Shown here: piece by piece, positions 32,755 through 41,115 of the stretch
Layout: each line of letters begins with the position of its first letter
Numbering within the stretch: the first letter of the stretch is position 1
NCBI RefSeq assembly: GCF_000447755.1
Contig: NZ_AUNE01000003.1
Location: forward strand, 1 to 64,000
From: Bacteriovorax sp. BSW11_IV
Lineage (GTDB): Bacteria > Bdellovibrionota > Bacteriovoracia > Bacteriovoracales > Bacteriovoracaceae
Length of the DNA: 64,000 bases
Direction of reading: 5' to 3'
Program-made: the position numbers and the translations under genes
Notes under the pieces: model-generated
What the model saw: the letters and a program-made list of their open reading frames with translations, nothing else
The model's database searches: none
Told to the model about the DNA's origin: nothing

Positions 32755-35573
32755 GCACTCTTTCCTTTAAACCATTTATTGAAAAATGACAGAACTTTTG
32801 CCTGTGGTTTTTGATCTTTATCTTTTCCTTTATCTTGATTTTCTTCTTTCTTGGCCATTCGAGTTTCAAACTCGATTAGGCGTTCATTACCGCCGTGGTA
32901 ACGATCTAGAACGAATCCTCTTAAAGACTCAATCATAGTCTCAATAACAACACCTTGTTCTTTTTTTGCAAGATCGTTCGTTCCTTTTGGGAAATCGATA
33001 AGAGCATATCCTAGTTTTTCAACGCCTTCTAAATATGGGAAATAAAATGTATTTGTTTCAGTTAGAAATTTATCATCTTTCCATGTTGGAATATTGAATG
33101 GGCCAAGTTCATTTATCCTAGTTTTTAATTCAATCTCTTTATTCTTCAAAAAATCTTCTTCAAAAAGTTTTGATTCATTGTAATGAGAATAAATCTTCTT
33201 CGGTGACGATTGACCGTGTTCTGTTTGGTAAAATTCTAGGTGAGCGCCAAATCGAAGAAATAGTTCTTCAGCAATGAAGATGATATTGTCTTCGAAATTA
33301 TTTTTTCTTTGTTCATAACGAGCGAGAACTTTTAATGCGACTTCGATTCCATGGGATTCAACTTTAAAAAAACGATCTATGACAACATCGTCTTGTAGAT
33401 TTTCTGCAGGAATTGGAAGATCATATTTTTCGAGAAGATCACTAGGGTAGAGGACATTTGTCTTTTCTGTTTCTGCGTTATCATCACCGATAAATTCAGC
33501 ACCTAACTTTTTCTTTGTCCCGCCACTTCCATAGATACTGATATCTTCAAATTCTTTTTTTAATTGGCCGTAATCAATTGTCTGTTCCCCAAGATCGACC
33601 TTTTCTTTGAAATTAATTTCAACATTATTTTTTTTATCTTTTTTGTCGAGATTAAAAGTAGAACCTTTTTCATCTTTTTTCAAATTCCAGTCATATTGCT
33701 TATGTTTGATACCCTCACGGCTATCCATATACGTTTTAATATGTTCTGTGCTTGATTTTCCAATCTTTGGACCATTGTCTTCATCTTCGATGTTAAGACC
33801 GTTTCCTTGATTGTTCTTTTTATTTAATTCTTTCTCTTTGTCTTGGGCCTTGTACTTATCTTTTTCAAACTCCAGTTCAGTTTGTTCTTTCTTCTTTTTC
33901 TTACCATGAGAGTCGTCTTCTTCTAAGTTAAGAGATTTTTCTTTATCTTTTTTCTCTTTTTCAGAGTTTTCAATTTCTTTGAGAGCGCCATTGTGTTGGT
34001 CTTCATCGTCGGCCTCAAGATCAAGAGCATTTTCATTTTCACTTTCATCATTGGGCTTGACATCAAGCTGTTTATCTTCATGTTGATTTTGCTGTTCATC
34101 ATCTAGAGCATCTAGATCAAGACCTTCTTGCTCATTGTTGCGATTATTGTCGGCCAATGTTGTTAATTCTGTGGCCTTTTTCTTTCTTTTTTCATCTTCT
34201 TCATCTAAAAGAAGTTGTTCTTCTTTTTTACGCTTGCGCTCTTTTTCTTCTTCATGGAGAGAGTCATTTCTTTCTTTCTCATCTTTTAATTGAAGTTCTT
34301 TATTTTTCTTCTTAGCGTTGTTTGGATCTTCTTCATCTTCAAGATTGAATCCTTTTTCTAGTTCACGCTTTTTCTTTTCATTTTCAAATTCATCTTCCGA
34401 TTGTTCTTTTCTTTTTGAATCACCGTCTTCATCAAGCTGAAGGGATTGAGCGCTATCTTTCGTGCTCATATATTCATCATCTATACGATCTTGAAATCCT
34501 TTTCGCTTTTTACTCTTGTCTTCTTCTGTTTCTAGTTCTGTTTGTTTTTTCTTGTTGTTGTGACTAGAATCTTCTTCTAGTAGGAGAGACCTGTTCTTCT
34601 TACCATTTTTTTCATCTTCTTCGTCATCATAAAGTCCGTTTTCTTTTCTTTTGTGCTTCTCGTCCTGAATTTCAAGTTGGAGACTCCTACGAATATCATC
34701 TTCGTCTTCATCATCTGAAGATGTAATATTAAGCCCTGCACTTTCTTTTAACTTATAGATGTCTTCATCGTCTTCAAAATGATTGTTTTTCTTTTTTGAT
34801 TCTTCGTCGTCAAAATTTAGGGTTATTTCGTCTTTTTTTACATTTCCCTTGTAGTATGAATCAATTGTATTTTCTTCAACACGCTTTTTCTTTTTTTCCT
34901 CTTCATCATCTTCGATATTATCTAGCTCTATTGAAGCTTTTTTCTTTGAACTCCAATGTGTAGCTATTGTGTCTTCTTGATATTTGTTTTTCTTTTTAGT
35001 GTCGTCATCATCTGAAGAGATTTCGAGCATCTTTTCTTTTTTATCTTTTGCATAAATATCTTCTTCATCGCTATCTTCTTCGGCCAAGATTCCTTTTTCG
35101 ACTCTTTGTTTTTCACCCGTTGATTCTGATTTTGTGAAGGCATCGTTTTGAGAGAAAACTTTTTCTTCTTCCTCATTGTCTTCTTTGATCACGATCGTGT
35201 TAATAAGCATTTTAACTTTAAACATGAGTGTCTTAGGGTTTACTGGTTCAGGAATGAATTCAGTTAATCCAAGTTTTGTAAACTTATCAACGGTTTTTCT
35301 AGGTAAATTTGTTGGTGAGAGAAGCAATACTTTTGAATGAAGCTTATGAATAAATTTTTTATTTGCTTGCAATGAAAGTGCACATTTTTTTGGAGAAGAG
35401 AATAAAATAACGGCCTGACCAATCGTTGGTAGGAGCTGGTTGATTTCCATAATCTCATCAACTTCAAAAATTTCTACATCAAGTTCGTCAATGACTTCTT
35501 CAACGGCCTGTTTTAATTTCGACAGGGACTCTGTAAGAGGAAGTACGAAGACAAGCGGTTTCTTAGCACTCAT
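32751..35573 (-). CDS. Pseudo-receiver protein with long charged repeat region
   Basis: 940 aa, first gene of the leftward signalling operon. Residues 1-130 resemble a receiver domain that has lost the phospho-Asp (ILFSS strand) and has Glu for the usual Lys (FIPEPVNP). Residues about 130-680 are a Lys/Glu/Asp/Asn polyampholyte with at least ten degenerate units of the form LxL, acidic stretch, KKK. Residues about 690-915 form a folded domain that may be GAF-like. No membrane segment. I know no described family with this arrangement. Confidence 0.75.
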   Translation of the reverse strand: MSAKKPLVFVLPLTESLSKLKQAVEEVIDELDVEIFEVDEIMEINQLLPTIGQAVILFSSPKKCALSLQANKKFIHKLHSKVLLLSPTNLPRKTVDKFTKLGLTEFIPEPVNPKTLMFKVKMLINTIVIKEDNEEEEKVFSQNDAFTKSESTGEKQRVEKGILAEEDSDEEDIYAKDKKEKMLEISSDDDDTKKKNKYQEDTIATHWSSKKKASIELDNIEDDEEEKKKKRVEENTIDSYYKGNVKKDEITLNFDDEESKKKNNHFEDDEDIYKLKESAGLNITSSDDEDEDDIRRSLQLEIQDEKHKRKENGLYDDEEDEKNGKKNRSLLLEEDSSHNNKKKQTELETEEDKSKKRKGFQDRIDDEYMSTKDSAQSLQLDEDGDSKRKEQSEDEFENEKKKRELEKGFNLEDEEDPNNAKKKNKELQLKDEKERNDSLHEEEKERKRKKEEQLLLDEEDEKRKKKATELTTLADNNRNNEQEGLDLDALDDEQQNQHEDKQLDVKPNDESENENALDLEADDEDQHNGALKEIENSEKEKKDKEKSLNLEEDDSHGKKKKKEQTELEFEKDKYKAQDKEKELNKKNNQGNGLNIEDEDNGPKIGKSSTEHIKTYMDSREGIKHKQYDWNLKKDEKGSTFNLDKKDKKNNVEINFKEKVDLGEQTIDYGQLKKEFEDISIYGSGGTKKKLGAEFIGDDNAETEKTNVLYPSDLLEKYDLPIPAENLQDDVVIDRFFKVESHGIEVALKVLARYEQRKNNFEDNIIFIAEELFLRFGAHLEFYQTEHGQSSPKKIYSHYNESKLFEEDFLKNKEIELKTRINELGPFNIPTWKDDKFLTETNTFYFPYLEGVEKLGYALIDFPKGTNDLAKKEQGVVIETMIESLRGFVLDRYHGGNERLIEFETRMAKKEENQDKGKDKDQKPQAKVLSFFNKWFKGKSA

Positions 35574-35738
35574 GCTTTATTTATCGGGAATTTGCGTCCA
35601 CAAGTTTACGAATTTTACACTGATTTTGAGATATAAAGAGGCACGTGTCGGGAGCGTTTTTGTCGGTTATTATTTTCAAAAAAAAATAAAAAATTCTCTT
35701 AAGCTTTTACACAGAACTCCGAATTGGTATCTGCAAAT

Positions 35739-35779
35739 CTTAACCACGGTGGTTAAGGCAAAAAAGAATTTAATTCTTT
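35739..35779 (+). promoter_or_regulatory. Two tandem palindromes upstream of flagellin
   Basis: CTTAACCAC-G-GTGGTTAAG (35739-35757, 9-bp arms) and AAAGAATT-T-AATTCTTT (35763-35779, 8-bp arms) each have a single central base, and their centres are 23 bp apart. One-base loops do not suit RNA hairpins, so they look like protein operators. They lie 80-120 bp before the flagellin ATG. Confidence 0.55.
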
Positions 35780-35858
35780 AAGAGCAGTACGCTCATTGGT
35801 CCGCAAGGTAGAAGGACTTATCTCCAGGAGGGGAGAAGATGAACCAAGGAGGATTTCA

Positions 35859-36692
35859 ATGGGTCTACGTATCAACACTAACGTCTCTTCTCTGTCTGCA
35901 CAAAGAACATTAGGCGTTAACAACACACAACAAGCTGACACTTTAGGAAAGCTATCTTCAGGGACAAGAATTGTTAAGTCTGCTGACGATGCTGCTGGTC
36001 TAGCAATTTCTGAAAAGTTAAAGGCACAAATCAGATCAACAAACCAAGCTGAGAGAAACGCGAACGACGGTATCTCTATGATTCAAACGGCTGAAGGTGG
36101 TCTAAGTGAAATTTCAAACATCTTAGTAAGACTAAGAGAACTATCAATCCAATCTGCTTCAGACACAGTAGGTGATTCTGAAAGAAAGTTTACTGATCTT
36201 GAGTATCAAAACTTAAAGCAAGAGGTTGAAAGAATTTCTCAAGTTACTGAATTCAACGGTAAGAAGCTATTAAATGGTGCCGGTGATAAGTATGATTTCC
36301 AAATCGGTATCAATAACGATGATTTCCAAGATAGAATTTCATTTGATGCTGCTCAACTTAACTCTTCAATTTCTCAACTTGGAATTGATGGACTTGGTGT
36401 AGAATCGAAAGAAAATGCACAAGTTGGACTTGAGTCACTTGATAATGCAATTCAAATGGTATCGGGACAAAGAGCGGAGCTAGGGGCGAAGCAAAACAGA
36501 CTAACTTCAACGATTCAAAACTTGCAAGTTAACTCTGAAAACTTATCTGCTGCTAACTCACGTATCCGTGATACTGACTATGCTGCTGAGACAGCTAAGA
36601 AGACGAAGCTAGACATTCTAACAAATGCTGGTACTTCGGTTCTTGCTCAATCAAACGCACAAGGACAAGCTGCACTAAAACTAATTGGCTAA
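35859..36692 (+). CDS. fliC: Flagellin
   Basis: Major filament subunit, 277 aa. The N-terminus MGLRINTNVSSLSAQRTLG and C-terminal ANSRIRDTDYAAETAKKTK are the conserved D0/D1 coils; the central variable domain is very short, as in many sheathed or minimal flagellins. The start is set by AAGGAGG 6 nt upstream, although the frame is open from 35796. Strong codon bias. Single gene closed by a terminator; divergent from the CheY operon. Confidence 0.96.
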   Translation: MGLRINTNVSSLSAQRTLGVNNTQQADTLGKLSSGTRIVKSADDAAGLAISEKLKAQIRSTNQAERNANDGISMIQTAEGGLSEISNILVRLRELSIQSASDTVGDSERKFTDLEYQNLKQEVERISQVTEFNGKKLLNGAGDKYDFQIGINNDDFQDRISFDAAQLNSSISQLGIDGLGVESKENAQVGLESLDNAIQMVSGQRAELGAKQNRLTSTIQNLQVNSENLSAANSRIRDTDYAAETAKKTKLDILTNAGTSVLAQSNAQGQAALKLIG

Positions 36693-36718
36693 TTACAGTA
36701 AGTATAAGCATATGGTTG

Positions 36719-36749
36719 AAGGCCACTCGAATGAGTGGCCTTTTTTTTT
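36719..36749 (+). terminator. Intrinsic terminator of flagellin
   Basis: AAGGCCACTC and GAGTGGCCTT form a 10-bp stem (36719-36728 with 36733-36742) around a GAAT loop, continuing into a T-run that ends at 36749. Confidence 0.93.
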
Positions 36750-36755
36750 GGAGGC

Positions 36756-36964
36756 GGCATCCGCAGGAGCGGATGACGCCGAACAACTTCGAGCGTAGCA
36801 GGATGCGTAGCGAAGAATCTTAGGCATCCGCAGGAGCGGATGAGGCCGAACAACTTCGAGCGTAGCAGGATGCGTAGCGAAGAATCTTAGGCATCCGCAG
36901 GAGCGGATGAGGCCGAACAACTTCGAGCGTAGCAGGATGCGTAGCGAAGAATCTTAGGCATCCG
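36756..36964 (+). repeat. Three 67-bp tandem repeats plus an 8-bp partial copy
   Basis: Units at 36756-36822, 36823-36889 and 36890-36956, then GGCATCCG at 36957-36964. Units 2 and 3 are identical; unit 1 differs by one base. Each contains CATCCGC-AGGA-GCGGATG (7-bp hairpin), CTTCG...CGAAG arms and two GCGTAGC copies. GC content is far above the surroundings. They sit between the flagellin terminator and a convergent gene. No spacers, so not CRISPR; REP-like or minisatellite. Confidence 0.92.
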
Positions 36965-36981
36965 AAAAAGCTACGGGCTAA

Positions 36982-38028
36982 TTATTTACAAAATATTTTT
37001 GAATTATTTGAAGCCGCATAGAACACGTCATAAACGACTTTTACCCAGTCGTTAAGATTTTTCCAAGAGACCATTCGGTAGCTGAAATCGACACCACGTT
37101 TGAGATGGCCATAGTATAGATCTGTTAGAATCCCATTTGAACATTCTTTGAATCTTTGTCCTAGTATTATCAGAGATGATGAGGCCACCTTTATTTCGGT
37201 GAAACTAAATGTCATATTTTCGACTTGTCTTCCTACAGTAATCGATGCGCTCTTCACTTTGTCTGGTGCAATGAGAAGAAGCTGATGAATTGTATTATAT
37301 ATAATCTCTCTCTTATTTGCTTCAATATTGAAGTTGCTATACTTGGACTCAAAGATTTCAATTTGCATGAGATAGATATAGGACATTAAGGTGTCTACAA
37401 AAAGAGGATTTAGCTTCTCTATTAAAGTTAGCCCATGTGTTGGTAAAATATCACTAGAGCTTAGAAAGATGAAAACTTCATTTCGAAACTCACTGATTGG
37501 TGCCATTGATTTTGGTAATTTCTTCTTCTTTTTTTTGTTAAAAATTCCTTGAAAAAAACCTTTTTTCTCATAGGGATTTTTTTCTTTAGCAAATTTCAGA
37601 TCATCAACTATTGATTCAATATATTCTTTGTACTCATTTTTTAATGTCGATTCATCTTTTGAAAGGGCGAGAGCTTCTGCCCAAGTCGATTTTGCCTTTT
37701 CATTCAATTCATCAATTATTTCCCAATCAACTGCACGGTTTAAGTAGTCTTTGTTGACTTTGATAACCCTTTCATCTTTTTCTTGCCATGTATATTTCAT
37801 ATTTCTGAAAAAGCGATGAAGTTGAGGATTTAAAATTTGAGTATTGGACCATTGAAGATCATCTGAATAATCAAAGATATCTGGTAAATCAGGATTGAAG
37901 TCATTTGTTAATTCTACTTTTGTATAAATGTCATTATCCGTAAAATAAGGATAGCTAATGCTTTTATCCCCATTATTTGCGAGAGCAAATTTTGAGAAGA
38001 GAAATAGGATCATAATTAAACTTTTCAT
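36982..38028 (-). CDS. Exported hypothetical protein
   Basis: 348 aa from the ATG at 38028 (a Met five codons earlier is possible). Signal peptide MKSLIMILFLFSKFALA. Largely helical, with a basic stretch at about 165-170 (NKKKKKKLPKS) and only two Cys near the C-terminus. No recognised motif. The stop lies 17 nt from the end of the flagellin-linked tandem repeats. Confidence 0.68.
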   Translation of the reverse strand: MKSLIMILFLFSKFALANNGDKSISYPYFTDNDIYTKVELTNDFNPDLPDIFDYSDDLQWSNTQILNPQLHRFFRNMKYTWQEKDERVIKVNKDYLNRAVDWEIIDELNEKAKSTWAEALALSKDESTLKNEYKEYIESIVDDLKFAKEKNPYEKKGFFQGIFNKKKKKKLPKSMAPISEFRNEVFIFLSSSDILPTHGLTLIEKLNPLFVDTLMSYIYLMQIEIFESKYSNFNIEANKREIIYNTIHQLLLIAPDKVKSASITVGRQVENMTFSFTEIKVASSSLIILGQRFKECSNGILTDLYYGHLKRGVDFSYRMVSWKNLNDWVKVVYDVFYAASNNSKIFCK

Positions 38029-38224
38029 TATAGCTAATCCCAAACATTAAACAGATGCCTAGAATTTTGACATCAAATTATCATTCAAATAACTAACAAC
38101 GCATGAAAAATGCTTCTTTGGGGGGATTGATGCATTTTCCATGCCGTTAGTAGGATAAATATATAGGATTTTTTTTGGGGCCAAGTGGAGATTTACTGTC
38201 TTTTTTGGCCCTTTTAGGCGAAGT

Positions 38225-38632
38225 CTAATCTACTGAATTTACTTTTATTCCGTGTTCTTTGAGCAGTTTCGTGAATATTCCATCCCCATTGGTGATAGCA
38301 CCAGAGAATGAGCCATCGTAAATTTCATCGCAACCGCACATAGGTGATTTTGACTTTAGATAGGCCTCATCAGCTCCTGTTAGCAGGGCCATTTTAAGGG
38401 CCTCCTGAGCACCTTTGTTGAACTGTGCTGTTACGTCCTTTCCTTTGTTGGAAAGTACTTTGTCGCCTTGAATTTCTGAAGGGTCACGAGGAGTTGTAAG
38501 ACCACCCATTTGCTCAGGGCACACGGGGATGGCCTTTCCCTCTTTTACAAGATCAATGATAAATTGGCGCTCTTTACTTTGGCAGTCAAAGCGACATTCA
38601 ACTCCAGCGAGACAGGCGCTTACAATTTTCAT
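38225..38632 (-). CDS. DUF523 family protein
   Basis: 135 aa, the family length. Conserved features: SACLAGVECRFDCQ, CPEQMGGLTTPR, DVTAQF, LKSKSPMCGC and IYDGSFSGA. Four or more Cys are placed like a metal or Fe-S site. Biochemical role is not established for the family. 23 nt after the thiolase stop on the same strand, so probably co-transcribed. Confidence 0.88.
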   Translation of the reverse strand: MKIVSACLAGVECRFDCQSKERQFIIDLVKEGKAIPVCPEQMGGLTTPRDPSEIQGDKVLSNKGKDVTAQFNKGAQEALKMALLTGADEAYLKSKSPMCGCDEIYDGSFSGAITNGDGIFTKLLKEHGIKVNSVD

Positions 38633-38655
38633 GTGATCTCCTTTGGTCTATTGAA

Positions 38656-39840
38656 TTAACATCTCTCAAAACTTACTGAAACACCTTGTCCCACACCGAC
38701 ACACATTGAAGCAAGACCTTTTTTTAGATTCGGGTTTTCTTTCATGATGTGAGTGAGTGTTGTGACAATTCTAGCTCCACTTGCCCCAAGAGGGTGTCCG
38801 AGTGCAATGGCACCACCTTTGAGATTGACCTTGTTTAGATCAATGTCTAATTCTTTTGTGCAAGAAAGCACTTGCGCAGCAAAGGCCTCGTTTAATTCGA
38901 AAACATCGAAGTCTGAAATTTTCTTATTAAATCTTTTCATAAGTACTTTTGTCGACTCTACTGGGCCGATTCCCATTGTATTTGGATGTACGCCCGCAAC
39001 ACCAACACCAGTTATCTCAAGGATTGGTTCTAGGTTATGTTTTTTTAGAAATTCTTCACTCGCTAAGAAGACACAGCTTGCTCCATCATTCATTGGGGAA
39101 GCATTGCCTGCTGTCACCGTACCATTTTCACGAAATACTGCGGCAAGTTTACCAAGCTTTTCAATTGTTGTATCAGGTCTAGGGCACTCATCTTCACTGA
39201 TGATCGTTTCACCTTTTTTATGAGTGTGAACTACGGGAACAATCTCATTAATAAAACTGCTTTTGATGGCCTTCATATGTGAGTTTAATGCAAATTCATC
39301 TTGAGCATCGCGTGTAATATTGTGAATCTTTGCTAATTCTTCTGCTGTTTCTCCCATGCTCCATTGAGGAAATAATTTTTTCATCTTTGGATTTACAAAG
39401 CGCCATCCAAATGTTGAATCAAACATTTGTGAATCTCGCCCATAGGGCGAGCTTGCTTTGCTCATAACAAAAGGGGAGCGGGTCATACTTTCTGTTCCGC
39501 CAACTAAAACGGCATCACAAAGGCCAAGATTTATTCTTCCCATAGCATCGATAATGGCATCAAGAGAAGATGCACAAAGTCTATTAATTGTTGCTCCTGG
39601 AACACTGTAAGGAAAACCAGCAAGGAGGAGAGACATCCTGGCAACGTTTCGGTTATCTTCTCCTGCTTGATTTGTACAGCCAGCTAAAACGTCATCAATT
39701 TCTTCCATCGAAAATGATTGAGAGTTTTTAAAGTCTGTGAAAAGACCTGCAAGGAGGTCGTCAACTCTGACGTCTTTTAAGCTTCCCCCAATTCTACCAA
39801 TGGGAGTTCTTTTTGCGTATGTTAAATAGACTCTTTTCAT
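38656..39840 (-). CDS. Acetyl-CoA C-acyltransferase (thiolase II type)
   Basis: Reversible Claisen cleavage of acetoacetyl-CoA or 3-oxoacyl-CoA. 394 aa. Catalytic Cys89 (NRLCASS), GHPLGASGARI with the active His, and CVGVGQG with the second Cys. FGWRFVNPKM resembles the 3-oxoadipyl-CoA thiolase branch, so substrate is not certain. The catabolic genes elsewhere in the window that yield acetoacetate make acetoacetyl-CoA a plausible substrate. It lies downstream of HPPD, separated by a terminator-like hairpin. Confidence 0.9.
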   Translation of the reverse strand: MKRVYLTYAKRTPIGRIGGSLKDVRVDDLLAGLFTDFKNSQSFSMEEIDDVLAGCTNQAGEDNRNVARMSLLLAGFPYSVPGATINRLCASSLDAIIDAMGRINLGLCDAVLVGGTESMTRSPFVMSKASSPYGRDSQMFDSTFGWRFVNPKMKKLFPQWSMGETAEELAKIHNITRDAQDEFALNSHMKAIKSSFINEIVPVVHTHKKGETIISEDECPRPDTTIEKLGKLAAVFRENGTVTAGNASPMNDGASCVFLASEEFLKKHNLEPILEITGVGVAGVHPNTMGIGPVESTKVLMKRFNKKISDFDVFELNEAFAAQVLSCTKELDIDLNKVNLKGGAIALGHPLGASGARIVTTLTHIMKENPNLKKGLASMCVGVGQGVSVSFERC

Positions 39841-39852
39841 AATGCTTCCATG

Positions 39853-39890
39853 AAAAAAAGGCCCGCATGGTGCAGGCCTTTATTTTTAGT
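39853..39890. terminator. Terminator between hppD and thiolase
   Basis: AAAGGCC (39857-39863) and GGCCTTT (39875-39881), with GCA/TGC pairs inside. The A-run at 39853-39859 gives a U-tract on the minus strand, and TTTATTTTT serves the plus strand. It lies 18 nt after the hppD stop and only 13 nt before the thiolase ATG. Confidence 0.75.
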
Positions 39891-39898
39891 AATAGTTA

Positions 39899-40975
39899 TT
39901 ACAGATATCCACGTTTCATTTGATCGCGTTCGATCGCATCAAATAGGGCCTGGAAATTTCCTTCTCCAAAGCCATAGTGTTTCTTTCTTTGAATATACTC
40001 AAAGAAAAGTGGTCCAACATATGTTTCAGAGAAGTTTTGAATTAGGTATCCTTCACTGTCACCATCAACTAGAAGTTGTGCTTCTTCAAGAACATTAACG
40101 TCTTCAGTTACGTTAAGACCTCTTTTTGGAATGTCTTCATAATATGTGTGAGGAATATTCAAAAATTTCATTCCTCTTTCTCTAAGATCCATTACTGTTG
40201 TAATAATATCACCACAAGTTAGAGCAATATGTTGTACTCCAGAACCTTTGTGTAGGTCTAGAAATTCTTGAATTTGTGATTTTCCATTGTCAGCATCTGG
40301 TTCATTGATTGGAATAATAACGGCGCTGTTGGCAAGCTGAACAACTTCTGATTGTAGACCCGTTTTAGCTCCTTTGATATCAAAGTAGCGAGTAACTTCC
40401 ATTCCATAAACTCTTTTATAGAACTCAACCCATTTTGTCATTTCACCTTTCGGTACGTTATTTGTAAGGTGGTCAATTCTTGCGACTCTCGATCTTAGAG
40501 GCTTGGCCTTTGGATCGTTTTCAATGCTTTCGTAATTTGGTCTAAAGCTTTCTCTTGGTCTTTCAACAAATTCATTGAGAACGTCACCAAAACCTTTGAT
40601 CGATGCTGTTCTAAAAACACCGTCAGCAGTTTCAACAGTCTTAAGAGGTGAAACGACTTCAGCCCCTCTTTTTGCTGCCTCAGTGATAGCGTGTTCAGCG
40701 TCTTCAACAAGAAAACTCATTGTTGATACACCTTCGCCGTGTAGATCAAAATACTTTCTTGAATGTGTTTCTTTGTTAGTGCTTGCACTTAAAAGAAAAC
40801 GAACTTGTCCTTGCGTGAAAAGCTCAGTTTCAAGTTCTGTGTTTTGAGCAGTTTTTGCAAAGCCCATAGTGTAAAATAATTCTTTTGTTTTTGTGCCTAG
40901 TGAATCACATGTAAATTCAAGGTGATCAATGGCCAAAATCCCTAGGGGATTTTTTTCGTTTATTTGTGAGTTCAT
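39899..40975 (-). CDS. hppD: 4-hydroxyphenylpyruvate dioxygenase
   Basis: Converts 4-hydroxyphenylpyruvate to homogentisate in tyrosine catabolism. 358 aa, normal. The Fe(II) ligands are His169 (RIDHLTNNV), His249 (VQHIAL) and Glu326 (LFFEYIQRK). AAGGGAG ribosome binding site. No homogentisate dioxygenase is in the window, so either the pathway continues elsewhere or the product serves pyomelanin or plastoquinone-like chemistry. Confidence 0.95.
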   Translation of the reverse strand: MNSQINEKNPLGILAIDHLEFTCDSLGTKTKELFYTMGFAKTAQNTELETELFTQGQVRFLLSASTNKETHSRKYFDLHGEGVSTMSFLVEDAEHAITEAAKRGAEVVSPLKTVETADGVFRTASIKGFGDVLNEFVERPRESFRPNYESIENDPKAKPLRSRVARIDHLTNNVPKGEMTKWVEFYKRVYGMEVTRYFDIKGAKTGLQSEVVQLANSAVIIPINEPDADNGKSQIQEFLDLHKGSGVQHIALTCGDIITTVMDLRERGMKFLNIPHTYYEDIPKRGLNVTEDVNVLEEAQLLVDGDSEGYLIQNFSETYVGPLFFEYIQRKKHYGFGEGNFQALFDAIERDQMKRGYL

Positions 40976-41115
40976 TTTAACTCCCTTCTTCTCAATTATA
41001 ATGGCATAATAGATTCATCATTTTTTCTTATAATTTACAACTCGTAAAGGGCCTTTGGGTCAGTTAGATATATAATTAGATTGTATTGCATAGGGTTATT
41101 TACTGGAGATAAGGG

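Noticed and set aside
33564-33810. Plus-strand Phe/Leu-rich frames opposite the 940-aa gene
   Set aside because: They are the antisense of Lys/Glu codons in the low-complexity region and have no ribosome binding site.
36595-36920. Minus-strand frames across flagellin and the tandem repeats
   Set aside because: The predicted peptide merely repeats with the 67-bp DNA units; no start signal and unlike any protein.
36756-36964. CRISPR array
   Set aside because: Units are directly contiguous with no variable spacers, and no cas genes are present.
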